Positions 47,091 to 60,151 of a DNA stretch of 64,000 nt are shown here, piece after piece (position 1 is the first letter of the stretch; the number at the start of each line of letters is the position of its first letter). Made by a program: the position numbers and the translations under genes. The DNA comes from Lunularia cruciata. Its lineage: Eukaryota > Streptophyta > Marchantiopsida > Lunulariales > Lunulariaceae. The notes under the pieces were generated by a model that saw only the letters and a program-made list of their open reading frames with translations, searched no databases and had not been told where the DNA came from. The DNA is taken from contig OX419757.1 of the NCBI GenBank assembly GCA_948567375.1, positions 44,330,001 to 44,394,000 on the forward strand, read 5' to 3'.

Positions 47091-49647
47091 ACATGATACC
47101 CAAATGATGTGTGGTATCCTCTATCATGACATTCACACCAAACCCCAAATCAATGGGTATTGATGTGATCATGCAGCCTGTGATCTCTACATCCACTTTG
47201 GGAGATCCTAAATCTTTATGCTCAATATGATAGATGGCCGGTAAGTCTTTCTTGGTCATCATCCTTACTTTCTTGAGAGCCAAACTCAGCTGCTTCTTGT
47301 ACCGCTTGTTGTCCTCCCACAATTGTTTGAATGTGATGTTGGCTTATGTGGATGCCAGATCTGCCACAATATTGTATTGAGGCACTTCTCCCAACTTCAC
47401 CTTCTTCCCCTTTGAATTTGGGTTAGAAGTCTCTCCTCATTCCAACCTAACTTTGGATCGCCTTAAAATGGTGACCAAAGTATTGGTGGTCTTGACCTAA
47501 GGTTCTTCAAGTTTACCCACCTCAGCTTGAAACAGATCCTTGACTTCAGATTGGATATCAACCAAAAGAATTGGAGGCCTTGTCTTTGTATCCTCCTCCA
47601 AACTCATCTTTTGAGTTCTTTGTACTGCCTCTTGAATTTTCCTTTGCAAGGCTTTAGCTTTGGCTTTTGCCAAGATTTTCTCCTCCTTGGTAGACACAGA
47701 TTGCTTTCAGACATAGGCACTTTGCCTTTCTTGAAAAACAAAGATGTAGCTCTCACTTCTTTACAATTTCTACAAAAAGGGGAATGTGCCAATCTGCCAT
47801 CTTAACTTAGGACAATTTGGAGACCAATAGCCCATAGAGCCACAATTCTAACATGCTCACAGAGCAACATTTGAGGCCTATTCTAGCTCCCCATTGGTGG
47901 TCTTCATGGAGGAGCATTGTTGTTATACTCCCAAGGTCCATACCTTAGACCTTGGTATGATGTGCTTGGTTGAGGTTGTACCTCTTGGGTTTGGTACACT
48001 ACCTCCTCTCCCTCATTTTGGTTTCAACCTAGAACCCAATCAGTCTACTGCACTAGAAATGCATTTTGGGTCAAGCACTCCGTGTTGGCATGGCCTGACT
48101 TGCCACACGTAGTGCACCATACATTTGGTCTGCCAAATGCAGGAGGTTTTCCTTTGGTCCTTCATCCCAATCATTTGGATTTTAAAATCTGCAAACTCTT
48201 TTATAAGTGTCTCCAGCTTAGTGTTTGTTTTATTCATAACTTTTGCTATTTTCAATATTTTTTCCTCCTCACCTTTGTATTCTTCTTAGCTTTGAGTCTT
48301 CTTTGGATTCCAAAGAAGAATTGGAGGACGTGCAGGATTTTGTCAAAGAAGAGGATGTACTACAAGAAATTATTTGTTTGGGCTTCTTACCTTTCTTCTC
48401 TTAATTTCTTTGGTTACTAGAAGAATGAGAATGGGCCGACTTATATCTTGTGACAAGTTTGAGTTCTTTGTCTTGGGAAGTTACATTCCACTCTCTAGCA
48501 AAGATTCAAATTTGAGGTGACAAACCACCAAGGAATTAGGTGATAGCTTGGGCATCAAAGTAACCCACCACACCGGATTGCTTTGGCACTTGGTTCAATA
48601 AGGCCATGAACCACTCAAAATGATCTCTCAATTTCTCATTCTCCCCTTGGTCTAGATCATTGAGTGCCGCAAAGACACTCATATCATAGTCAACTTCCCA
48701 AAATCATTCCAAGAAGTTGTCCCTCAAGTCTGCCCAATTGGCGGGTTTGAACCCCTTTTGGGTCACATGCATCTACCAACTCCTAGCTTTCTTTTGAAGC
48801 AAGCTTGGGAAAATCAATAGCCGGTCAATAGAGTCATGCTCCTTGTTGATGAAGGAGATGACTTCAAATTACTTCATGAATTCACTAAGATTTTCATCTT
48901 GTTTTGTCCTCTTATACTTTTGATATGCGTGTCGGGTGACTAGTAACAAAGTCATTTTATAACTTGGTGGAGTAGGCTATGATAGTGTAGAACTTGGTGG
49001 ACCCAAGGTACTGGCTGGTAATTGTGCATCTTGGTCAGCCCAAGGGTTTCAATTTACCAAGTTCAAAGCTAGGTCTTTGTTGATAGGTCGTTCGTCTATG
49101 GGCATGTCAACTTCAACATGAGTTGGAGAAAGAGGTTCAATATCCTCAATTTGCTCTTTAGGATCCCTTTGAACTAGCTGAGGAATTGTATGTAAGAGGT
49201 GTTGACACTCTTCTTCTTCAAGATTCATGTTGTCTTTTCACAATGAATTCTTTTATAAACCAAGCTTCCTTTATAGCTTTGGAAGAAGTTGGTGTACTAG
49301 GTTGCAACAAAAATGTTTGTCCGCTTGCATCTTTCTTCTTCTTGGGATTTGGAGATGCAAAGTAGCCTTGCCACCCTACTTTGTGTTTCTTTTGTTTGAG
49401 CTCAAGCAAGGCTTCTCAAACTTTGTGAAGAAGTTGTAGATCCAACACCTCCTTCTTAGATGCTTCACTTGTGGTTGGGCTCTTCTGGCATTTTTCTTCT
49501 TCATGTTGCAAAGTTTGTTTACTATTCCTCTCCTCTTGTTGTTCCCTCAATGCAAAAATTCATATTGATTGTACACTTAGTGTAAGATTTGACTTTGTAT
49601 TCCTCCATTCCCAAGATTTGTATCCTTGGTAGCGGTGCCAAAAATCA
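47091..49647 (-). pseudogene. gag and protease start of inverted element R
   Basis: On the minus strand, from the primer-binding site leftward: a gag N-terminus (49,409-49,218; KHKVGWQGYFASPNPKKKKD, as in element I), the gag core near 48,950-48,500, a linker, a region aligned with the first zinc knuckle (48,255-48,040), a Lys-rich stretch (47,697-47,497) and the protease start (47,322-47,091; CMITSIPIDLGFGVNVMIED). Stops and frameshifts are frequent. The protease continues at 36,872 across the nested LTR block. Confidence 0.75.
49621..49640 (-). other. primer-binding site of element R
   Basis: The minus strand reads TGGCACCGCTACCAAGGATA, just after the LTR end TTGTCACA. This fixes the orientation of R and the end of its 5' LTR at 49,648. 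Confidence 0.65.
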
Positions 49648-50168
49648 TGTGACAACCCAACAAGTATTATTTTTGCAGTAATAAGTAAGTAAAGTTTGTT
49701 CACACAAAGATACAATTTAGAAATAGTCATATAAAAATTAAAATATCACCAATAGTTCTTCTTGGTTGAGTCTTTAATCTCTTAGGTGGAAACTACATCC
49801 AAAAGAGAGTAACATGTATTGAATCAAAGTCTCATAACAAATTAAGAACACCCATAAATCACAATTCTTCAAATCCTTTCCAAATTGACATTGATTGTGA
49901 TGATCCAATTCTCCCAAAGAAGGCTACTTCACTGTGAAATGACTTTGCTTCAAAATTTTGTTCCATCCCTCCATTGAAGGCACAACTTCCTCAATTGAAA
50001 TTTCTTTGCATCAATCTAACATAGTGGTCACAACTGCATAAAATTACCAACACTTTAGTTCCTCATGGATCTGTCAAGGCATTGCTTTGATTGCTATCCA
50101 TTCAAAATCAAACACACAAAATGAAACCAGTAATAAAAAATCCAACATTCAACAAGCTTATTGAATTG
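49648..50168 (-). mobile_element. 5' giant LTR of element R, first 0.5 kb, interrupted
   Basis: The plus strand starts TGTGACAACCC, the reverse complement of the LTR end. The U5-like part then runs until it is cut at 50,168 by forward LTR D. The rest of this LTR should resume past the right edge of the window. Confidence 0.75.
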
Positions 50169-52669
50169 TGTGGTACCCACAATTTTTGTTTGGTAAAGTT
50201 TTGAAGAAGAAGTGTATTGAGAAAGCCAAATTACAAAGGAAAGAATGTACTTATGTGTCTTTGGAGTAAACTTGAAGAAGTCGATCTTGGGTCAGGAACC
50301 AAAAGTATTCGGATAGGATTACAAAGAGATAAATCCAAAGAAGGGTGTCTTCAAAATGGGAAGTGAAGACAATGTAACAACCTCTCTATGTGTTAGGCCA
50401 GTCAAGAACACACACTTCAAGAAACGGTTGAGGCAGGAGAAGAATACCTTGACAATGGCATAAACCAACACGCAAAAGAAGACTAAGAATGCACGTGTAG
50501 AGAGGAGTTTTGCAATTTGGCGATTAGATGTCATAATTAGGATCAAAGTCTTGAATAGACTTTGGATCACATTCTTGGCATAGAATACAAATGTCAATTT
50601 CCAGGCATCAAAGGTAGAGATAGCTGCCAGTAATTGTGAGGAAGGCCCCAAAGTTATGGGGAAGAGAGAAAATCCAACTTGATGGACTAAGTCAGACTGG
50701 AAGTTAGTATTGGGGAAGGAAGCAAGAGAGGCAACTGGGGTCACATTCTATCAAAAGTGTGATGTTGTAGAGGAGAGTATGGAAATTTGAAATTTGTTCT
50801 TTGCTCTGTGGACCAACAATGGCTACAAAGTGGAGTCCTATCGGGACCCACAGAGCATTGTGGGGGCACTCATGGCCATGTTCAAGCCCAAGAGAATAAC
50901 GTAAATGAACATGCAGCAGGTGATTTTCTTCCACCAAATGTTTGCAAGGGTGAAGGTGAACTAGGCAAAGTGTTTCCATCAAAGAACAAGGTAGATGATC
51001 ATCAATTGGAGAACCAATTTTCCACCACACTACTTTGCACCGTTTGCAACACACTTCTACTTTGGATTAAATCTGTTGACAATGGAGGAGAGGCAGCGTA
51101 TGGTGTCACATTTCCATCCTAATCTTTGACAAGAAGTGGATGAAGAAGAGCAACAATACATGTTACAATTGCGAGTAAGTGACAACTATTTCATCAAAAT
51201 GGGACAGAGGGAGATGGGGAAGAACAAAGTCCAGAGACAAAGAAGTGGACTAAACCTAAAGAGGTAGCCTTACCCCATCCACAACGCAAGATCTGAAGAG
51301 GCAAGTTGTGAGGTAAGAAGGCGGTGAAGGACAAGACTTTGGAGATAGAGTTTGAAGGAGAGACAAAGTTGCAAAGAGCTCCAAAGAAGCTGAGCTCACA
51401 TTATAGAGTGAGGAATCTGGGAGTGAGAGTGACTATGAAGAGGAAGTCCAACAATTGTTGAGGCAGAAGAAGATGAGGCATTCTATATGGCAATTGATTG
51501 TATGGAGGAAGGAGATAGCCCTTGCTTAGATTTGCCCATGGAGGAGATAGATGAAGAGCCAAAGAAGGAAGATCGGAAGGGAAGAAGAACCAAGAAGTCC
51601 ATAACAGCTGAGCCTGTAGGTCCAAGCTCAATCTACAAGGAAGAAGTAAGCTTGGAGGGAATGTCATTGAAGGTACAAAGATCAAGACTTTGGGGGAAGG
51701 CTCTGGCACAAGAAGCAAAGTACAAAGAGAGTTCCAAAGATGAATAAGACTTTGATGGGATGAAGTACTTATTGCATGTTGTAAGTCCGTTGTTAGAGTT
51801 GTTGAAGATGCAAAAGAAGGTGATCTAGCAAGATCATATGAAGGTAAAGAATGAGTTGCAGGTGGTGAAGTATTTTCTAGATGAAGTGAAGGAATTGAAG
51901 GAGGTTGCAACTCAAAGAGAAGAAGAAGTTGAGGAACTTTTTTTGGATGCAGTCTTGAAGAAGAAGACTTTAGAGAACTTGCAAGAGAGTTTTGAGAAGC
52001 ATGGAAGAGAGATGCACAATCAAGCTGAGGAATTGAAAGAGCAAAAAATGTTGTTGGCAAAGATGAAAGGTGAGGTCAACAAAGTTTGCATTGAAAGCAT
52101 TCATGTGAAGGTGATGGCGGCTGTGATGGAGCAGGAGTTAGAGAGCCTAAAGAAGACTGTGATAGGGAAGGATCAAGCTTGGTAGAAGGAGTTGGCAATC
52201 CGACACCAAGAGGAGGAGAGATTGAGAAGCTTGGTAAGAAGTGATGAGGTACAGAGTGGTAAGTATGTAGAGGACAAAGAAGATGCTTGCCGTTGAGTAT
52301 GAAGATAAATTGAAGATTTACAAAGAGGAGTTAAAAGCATAAAAATCTTGAGGGTATGCATCAAAGTCCATAGGAGAAGTTGTTGGAAGATTAAGAGCAA
52401 TGTTGAGCAAGGTATCTAAAGGAAGATTTGAGGAAGCAAGACTACATGAGTTGAAGTTGCTTGCATCAAAAACTCAAAACAAAAGAGCAAAAGATGTAGG
52501 TATGAACACTCTATTGATTCATCTAAGGGAATGAGTAGAGAGGAAGATAATTGAGGTAGAAGATGATGTAAGTCTTAGGTTAGACTTGGTGAATTCAAAG
52601 TAAGAGAGACTTTAGAGTAGTGTGTAGGAAGAAAAGAAGTCCAAAGTTACAGAAGTAGGAGTGCAAGTG
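50169..52669 (+). mobile_element. giant LTR D (second subfamily), interrupted
   Basis: It starts TGTGGTACCCACA after AATTG. Its sequence and encoded protein group with the LTRs at 55,946 and 62,203. It has lost roughly 230 bases relative to the 55,946 copy, with TATA box 1 unrecognisable, and is cut at 52,669 by minus-strand LTR G. Confidence 0.75.
50510..52669 (+). pseudogene. LTR-encoded coiled-coil protein, copy in LTR D
   Basis: Readable pieces of the second-subfamily protein: an N-terminal domain in several frames (50,510-51,130), an acidic and Lys-rich middle (51,487-51,747) and a coiled coil (51,838-52,185; VKYFLDEVKELKEVATQRE). The tail to 52,669 carries LHELKLLASKTQNK-type sequence and is cut at the insertion. 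Many stops. Confidence 0.65.
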
Positions 52670-55463
52670 TGTGACAACCCGGCAAATATCACTTTTGTGG
52701 TAATCGGGTAAGTAAAGTTTGTTCCCGTAGAGATACTGGTCAGAATTGGTCAAATACAAAGCAAAGTAACAATGTAGGTCTTCTTGAGTTCTTCTTTAAT
52801 CTCTTAGGTAGAAACCACACCCAGAAGAGAGTAACAAGCTCACAATCTTGACAACTTGTCATGAATGCACACTCCTATAAACACAACATAGCAAATTCTG
52901 TCCAAACAAATCTTGATTGTGATTCTCCCGAAAACGGCACTTCATTGCAAAAACAACTTTGCCTTAGAATTTTGTTCCACCCCTCCACTAAAGGCACAAC
53001 TTCCTTGATCAAAATTGCTTCACATCAACTTTGCATTGCACTCACAAATGCAAAGTACTACCAACACTACAATTCCTCTCAGATCTATCAAGGCATTGCT
53101 CCGATTGCACTCAAGATCAAACACATAGAAAGAAGATCAAGGTTGTAGAATCCAACATCCAACAAACACACTGACTTGCACTTTGAATTTCTCTACACAC
53201 TCACAAACATAGACACAGAATTGATACTCGGAATCAAGCTCAAGCGACGAGCACTAAAAAAAACACTTCACTTTATCTATCTTTAGAAATATGAATAATG
53301 AACAACATCCCACTATGAATGCCACTCTTTAAATAGTGAAGCAAACAATATTTACTAACAAAAATATTGTTCTACAACAACTCTTCTAACCTGCAGATCT
53401 AAACTGACAATGCAACTCTTCATATTTGCCTCTTCAGATCTCAAATCTGTTACTACTTTGATCCAATGTCTACTTCCTCATCGACTTTCAAACTAGATGA
53501 TCTTCCTATCACTTCTCTTTCTTTGGGTATATCTAATTCTACCAAATCCTTCACTATTTCTACGACTTCTACACTAGGAACTACAATTGAGCTCCAGAGT
53601 AACCCTTCTATCTCCTTATCTCATGACCCACTCTTCTCTAATGTCTCTTATAATAAGTCCAATGACACCTGAATTCCTACTTCTGCAACATCTGACTTCC
53701 TCTCCTCTATCACACTACTCCTAATTCTCTCTAACTCTGAATTTACTAAATTTAATCTGAGATTGACATTGTCTCCTACTTCTAACATCTTTCAATCTAC
53801 TTGCTCCTTTAATTGGATCAATAAAGTGTTCATATCCACATCTTTGGCTTTCCTCTTTTGAGTTTCCTACACAAGCAACTTTAACTCGTGTAGACGTGCT
53901 TCTTCCAACCTTCCTTTAGCCTCCGTGCTCAAAATTTCTTGCAACTTTGTTGCAACTTCTCCTACTTGTTCCGACTCATAACGTCAAGATTGCTCTACCT
54001 TCAACTCTTCACGGTACATCTTCAACTCATCTTTGTACTCAGTAGCAAGCATCTTCTTCTCCTTTGCATACTGAGAACTCTATAACTTAGCACTTTATAC
54101 TAGCTCATGCAATCTTTCTTCTTCTTGATGCTTGCCTGCCAGCTCTCTTTGCCATGCTTGATCCTTCCAAGCTGCACTCTTCCTCAAGCTTTCTAATTCC
54201 TACTCCATTATTGCGGCCATCGCCTTCACATGAATACTCTTGATGCACACATCACTGACCTCCTCTTTCATCTTGGTCAGCAACATTGCCTACTCTTTCA
54301 ATTCTTTGGCTTGCTTCTGCATCTCCTTACATCTTGACTCAAAACTCTCTTGCAACTTCTCAAAAGTATTCTTCTCCAAGACCGCATCCACCCAAAGTTC
54401 AACTTCCTTGTCTCTTCAAGTTACACGCTCTTGCAAACGTGTCACTTCAACAAGCAGATACTTCACCACTTGCAACTCATTCATCACCTTCATACAATCT
54501 TGGGGAATTACCTTGTGGTGCTCCTTCAACAGTTCTGACAATGGAGTGACAACCTTTGATAGATACTGTATTCTGCCAAAGTTCTCTTTGGCTTCGGCCC
54601 CATCTCTGTACTTCACCTCTTCCATCGGCTTCTTTTGCCAAAGTCGTGATCTTTGTATCTTCAGAGACACTGCTTTCGAGCTTCCTTCTTCCTTACCTAC
54701 TGAACTCGGTCCTGCAGGGTACTCCTTCTATCTTTCATACCCCTTCTCTTCCACAACCAGGGCTACACAATGATTCATCTTTCTTGGTACACTGTCAATC
54801 ATTGCATGACAAGCTTCACCCACTCCAACCAATTGCTGAACCTTGTGTTCACCCTCACTCTTGCTTCTAGATTCCTCACTTTGTAAAATGAGTTTGTCTT
54901 CTTCTGAGTCCTCTCCTCAAGACTCTATCTCCCCTTCAGACTTGGTTTCCGACGGTGCTTCTTTCTTCATCTTCTTACTCTAAAGAACCAGTCTTTGGGT
55001 CTTCCTTTGTGCTAGAGGTGACTTTGCTTCTTCCAGTTCATTGTGCTTCTTCTTCTTTGGGCTTGTGACTTCTTCCCTCTTCCGTTGTCCCGTCCTCAAG
55101 AAGTGATCATCACTTGCTTGCAGGTGTGCCATATATTGCTGCTCTTCTTCATCCGCTTCTTGTCTCAAATCAAGATGGAAATGCAACACCATGTGACACC
55201 TCTCCTTTGCTGTTAGCAAGTTCAACCCAAAGTAGAAGTGTGCTGGAAGCGGTGCAAAATAATTTGGAGGCAAACCTGTTCTCCAATTGACCACCATCTG
55301 CCTTGTTTGTTGGTGAAAACACTTTGCCTTGTTCACCTTCACTCCTGCAAACATCTGGTGAAAAAAGACCGCTTGCTGCATGTTCATGTAAGTCGTTTGT
55401 TTTGGTTTGAACATGGCCATTATTGTCCCTACAATACTTATGATAATCGTGTCCAAATAGGAT
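52670..55463 (-). mobile_element. giant LTR G (second subfamily), minus orientation, interrupted
   Basis: The plus strand starts TGTGACAACCCGG (reverse complement of the LTR end) after AAGTG of LTR D. It runs leftward-coded to 55,463, where it is cut by forward LTR E. About the first 935 bases of this LTR are therefore missing from the visible part. Confidence 0.8.
53449..55463 (-). pseudogene. LTR-encoded coiled-coil protein, minus-strand copy in LTR G
   Basis: The minus strand from 55,463 to about 54,980 is open for some 160 codons and is the clearest view of the second-subfamily central domain: NMQQAVFFHQMFAGVKVNKA, CFHQQTRQMVVNWRTGLPP, AHFYFGLNLLTAKERCHMV. Further left are the acidic linker, a frame at 54,670-54,416 (SLKIQRSRLWQKKPMEE), the coiled coil and the tail, with stops and frame changes. 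Confidence 0.7.
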
Positions 55464-55945
55464 TGTGGTACCCACATTTTTGTTTTTTTCTCAATTTTGT
55501 AGATGAAGTGTACAAAGAAGTCAAATTGCACCTGTATGGCCGAAGAAGGTGAAGAAAAGTGTCCTTGGGATGTAACACAATGGAACATGACTTTGGGTCA
55601 TAAGGCAAGGTACAAGCATACAACTTAAAGTAAGGAGTCTTTGTCTTGGTGGTACTCAACCCGAGGCGAGGACAGTGTAACAACTATCCTTTGGAGTGAG
55701 ACATTCAAGAAGGTACCATTCAAAAGTGGCGGTCATATGCGTGAAGGACACTTGACAATGACGGGAGCATGCAAGATGTGTGATTTCTTGTTAGAAACCC
55801 AAATTGAAGAAAGACGGAGAAGGCAATTAAAAATAAAAATTGGGCTAAAAACAAAGCGATGACAAGCAATTTTCCATTGCTGTTAAGAAGTTGTCCTACA
55901 AGAGATCGTGGGAAGGTAAGTATAGTCAAAGACGCATTGGTGTGT
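55464..55945 (+). mobile_element. giant LTR E (first subfamily), part 1
   Basis: Starts TGTGGTACCCACA after AGGAT and groups with LTR A. Interrupted at 55,945 by solo LTR H; continues at 59,691. Confidence 0.8.
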
Positions 55946-58900
55946 TGTGGTGCCAACATTTTTTGTTTTTTTTCTGTTTATTAGCATTTGAGGGAAGAAG
56001 TAAGCACAGAAAGCCAAATTGTGAAAGAAGAATGGACGGAAGTGACTTCGGAGGAAATCCAAAGAAGGCGAGATCGGATCCGATGATGGAGGTACTCAAA
56101 AGAAGAGTATGATGGAAAAAATTCCGAAGAGCATCATCTTCAGGTCAAAAGGCACAAGTGATACAAAGACCGTCTAACAACCTTGGTATGTGGCAAGAAA
56201 GTACACTTCAAGAGACAGCGGAGGCAGAAGAAGCATGTCTTGACAGTGACCGGACATCAACACGCAAAAGAGGGGAAGTCAAATTTGAAATTGACTAAAG
56301 AATGATTGCAATTTGGGGTAATATAAGATTGCGATTGCGCAGGGACAAGTTGAATATGCCAAGTAAATTTCCAATTCCTTTGAGTAGTCATCTTGCAGTA
56401 ATGCGTGTTCGGAAGCCAATTGAGAGTGGAATTTTCCAAAATCCAAAAGGGGTTAGAGTGTCTCATCCAAGAGAGGGTATTGTCTTTTAGTGCCGAAGAA
56501 CGAGAGAGCAGATCATGGCGAAGAAGGTCACAAATGCTCTAGCAATGCAAAGTTTTGCAATTCATAGGTTAGATGTGGTAGCCAGAATTGAGGTCTTGAA
56601 TAGACTTAGTATTACGTTTTTTGCATGGAACTGGAATTTTAGTTTCCCAAGAGTGATGGCAGAGATAGCTACCAATAATTATGAGGAGGGTCCCAAAGTT
56701 GAAGGGAAGAGAGGAAATCCGACTTGATGGACTAAGTCAGATTGGAGTCTAGTGTTGGGGAAGGAAGCAGGAGAACCAACGGGGATCGTCTTCTATCGGA
56801 AGTGTGATGCTACAAAAGAGACGGCGGAAATCCGAAACTCTTTATTTGCTCTGAGAACCAAGAATGGCTACAAGGTGGAGTCCTATCAAGATTGGATTAG
56901 GAGAAGTATTGTGGGGGCGATGATGGCCATGTTCAAGCCAGAACAAACAACTTACGTGCACATGCAACAAGCGGTCCTCTTCCACCAGATGTTTGCAGGA
57001 GTAAAGGTGAATTGGGCAAAGTGTTTTCACCACCAAATGGGGCAGATGGTAATCAATTGGCAGACAAGTTTGCCTCCCCATTATTTTGCACCATTTGTAG
57101 CATTGTTCTACTTTGGGTTGAATTTGCTAACAATGGAGGAGATGCATCACATGGTGTCCCATTTCTATCTTGATTTAAGACGGGAAGCGGATGAAGAAGA
57201 GCAACAATAGATGACACACCTGCGAGCCAATGATGAACACTTCTTGAAGACAGGACAATGGAAGATGGAAGAAGTCACAAGTCCAAAGAAGAAGAAGCAC
57301 AGTAAATCCCAAGAGGCAAAGTCACCTCCAGCTCAAAGGAAGACTCAAAGACTAGTTGTGCAGAGTAAGAAGATGGTGAGAGAAGCATCATTGAAATTAA
57401 AGTCTGAGGCAGAAACAGAGTCGCAAGGAGAGGAATCAAAAGAGGATGAACTCACCTTACAAAGTGAGGAGTTTGGAAGTAATAGTGAGGGGGAATCAAA
57501 GGTTCAACAAGCAATGGGAGTCAGTGAAGCTTGTCATGCAATGATTGACAGAGTACTAGGAACAACGAGTCATTGCGTAGCCCTGGTGGTAGATAAGCAG
57601 AGACCAGAGGAAAAGGAGGAGTATCTTGCAAGGCCAAGTTCAATTGGTAAAGGAGAAGAGAGTTCAGAAGTGGTGTCTCTAAAGATATGAAGATTGCAAC
57701 TTCAGCAGAAGGAGCCAATGAAGGAGCCAAAGAATGAAGACAAAGACGGTGACAAAGATAAAGATAACTTTGGTGGGATATTGTATCTAACAAAGGTTGT
57801 CACACTGTTGCTGGAGCTACAGAAGGAGCATCAGAAAGTAATTCCCCAAGATTGTAGAAAGGTGATGAATGAGTTGTAGGTGGTGAAGCATCTGTTGAGT
57901 GAAGGGGTTGTAGGAGCAACAAGTCCAAAGAAATGAAGAAATTGGAGAACTTTGGAGAGAGGAAGTCTTGAAGAAGAAGACTTTTGAGATGTTACAAGAG
58001 AGCTACGAGTCAGAGGGAAAGAACTACAGAAGCAAGTAGGGGAATTGAAGGAGCAAGTGATGTGGCTGAGCAAAATGGAGGAGGAAGTGAGTGATGTGCG
58101 CATCAAGAATATTCATTTGAAGGCGACAACAACAATAATTGAGCAAGAGTTGGATAGCTTGAAGAAGAGTGTAGCTGGGAAGGATCAAGCATGGCAGAGG
58201 GAGTTAGCAGTCAAGCATGAAGAAGAAGGACGATTGCGAGAGCTGGTATGAAGTGTTGAGTTACAGAGTGCACAATATGTGGAGGAGAAGAAGATGTTCA
58301 CTGCTGAGTACAAAGATGAGTTGAAGATATATCGTGAAGAGTTGAAGGCATAACAATCTCGAGGGTATGAGTCGGAATCAATAGGAGAAGTTGCAGGAAA
58401 GTTGCAAGCAATCTTGAGCACGAAGGCTAAAGGGAGATTGGAAGAAGCACGTCTGCATGAGTTAAAGTTGCTTGTGCAGGAAACTTGGAAGAGAAAAGCC
58501 AAAGATGTGGATATGAACACATTGCTGATCCGATTAAGGAAGCGAGTAGACCGGAAAATGTTAGAAGTAGAAGACAACGTTAGTCTTAGATTAGATTTAG
58601 TCAATTCGGAGTTAGAGAAAATTAGGAATGGTATGACAACGGAGAGGAAGTCCAATGTTGCAGAAGTAGGAATTTAGGTGTCATCGGACTTGTTATTTGA
58701 CACATTAGAGGGGAGTGGGTCAAGAGATAAAGAGTTAGATAAGTTACTCCTTAGTGCAATTGTACACCCTAGTGTAGAAATAGTAGAATTAGTGCAGGAA
58801 TTGGTAGAATTAGATATACCCAAAGAAGGAGAAGTAGTAGGAAGATCATCGGGTTTGGAAGCCGATGATGAGGTAGACATCGGATTGGTGAAAGTACCAA

Positions 58901-59685
58901 TTTTGAGATAGGAAGAAGCAGATATGAAGAGATGGATTGTCAGTTTGGATCTGTAGGTAGGAAGAGATGTTAGGAAGCGGTACAATAGGAAGAGAACTGC
59001 CGTTTGCTTCAGTATTTAAGGGGAGCATTCTTAATACTATGTTATTCAAATTTCTGAAGATAGATAAAGGGAAGTGTTGTTTTTAGTGCTCGTCGCTTGA
59101 GCTTAATTCCAATTGTCAATTCCGTGTTTGTGTTTGTGAGTGTGTGGAGAATTTTGAAGTGCAAGTCAGTGTGTCTATGAATGTTGGATTCTGCAGCCTT
59201 GATCTTCATTCTGTGTGTTTGATCTTGAGTGAAGTGCATTGGAGCAATGCCTTGACAGATCTGAGAAGAATTGTAGTGTTGGTAGTATTATGCATTTGTG
59301 AGTGCAGCACAAAGTTGATGTGAAGCAATTTTGATCAAGGAAGTTGTGCCTTCAGTGGAGGAGTGGAACACAATTCTGAGGCAAAATCATTCTTTGCAGT
59401 GAAGTGCCATCTTTGGGAGAATCTGAATCATCACAATCAAGAGTTGTTTGGATAGAATTTACTATGTTGTGATTATGTGTGTGTGTATTTGTGACAAGTT
59501 GTCAAGATTGTGAGCTTGTTACTCTCTTCTGGGTGTAGTTGCTACTTGAGAGACTAAAGACACAACCAAGAAGAACTACATGTTACTGTTTGACTTTGTA
59601 TTTGACCAATTCTGAATTGTATCTCTGCGGGAACAAACTTTACTTACCTGATTACCGCAAAAGTGATATTTGCCAGGTTGTCACA
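55946..59685 (+). mobile_element. solo giant LTR H, 3,740 bp, target duplication TGTGT
   Basis: It starts TGTGGTGCCAACA and ends AGGTTGTCACA. Perfect TGTGT repeats flank it at 55,941-55,945 and 59,686-59,690. The host LTR E reads continuously across the site: in LTR A the empty equivalent is near 37,351. It carries TATA box 1 at 56,322 and TATA box 2 at 59,013. Confidence 0.92.
56515..58911 (+). pseudogene. LTR-encoded coiled-coil protein, second subfamily, about 798 codons
   Basis: Nearly the whole frame is shared from ATG 56,515 to TAG at 58,909, with about nine stops and one short compensated frameshift near 57,930. The N-terminal domain (RLDVVARIEVLNRL, FAWNWNFSFPRVMAEI, RTKNGYKVESYQDW, QMVINWQTSLPPHYFAPF) and tail (RLHELKLLVQETWKRK, NVSLRLDLVNSELE) match the first subfamily residue by residue in places, although the DNA is strongly diverged. 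The linker (about residues 240-390) is Lys/Ser/Glu-rich and mostly different. Function unknown. Confidence 0.75.
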
Positions 59686-59690
59686 TGTGT

Positions 59691-60151
59691 CGGGAGGAAG
59701 TCAAGAGAGTTAATCCGGGAATGAGTAGGAAGAATAGTCCCCAGCCTAGAGTGGATGAGAGAAAGATGGGATGAGGGAAGAAGAACTCTAAATTTGCAGT
59801 GAGAAATCATGCAATTTGGAGGTTAGATGTGATCACAAGGATTGAGGTCTTGATCACATTCTTGGCATGGAACAAGAATGTTAGTTTTCAAGTTTCTTGA
59901 CTGAAATCATTGAGAGTAAAAGTCTTGATGGCCTCAAGGAAGAAAGGAAGAGAGGAAGTCAAGCTTGATGGAGAGAGTCGGATTGGAGGTTAGTACTCGG
60001 GAGAGAAGTAGGCATAGAGCATGGTGCCACGTTCTAAGGGAAGGGAGAAGTAGCCAAAGAAACCCAAGAAGTGAGAGATGCCTTCTCTTCAAAGTGCACA
60101 AAGAATGGCTACAAAGTGGAGAGCTAAAAGGATCTTGTCAAGAGAGGGATC
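59691..60151 (+). mobile_element. giant LTR E, part 2
   Basis: Resumes LTR E after solo LTR H, with remnants of the N-terminal domain of the LTR protein. Stops at a small solo LTR inserted at 60,152. Confidence 0.8.
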
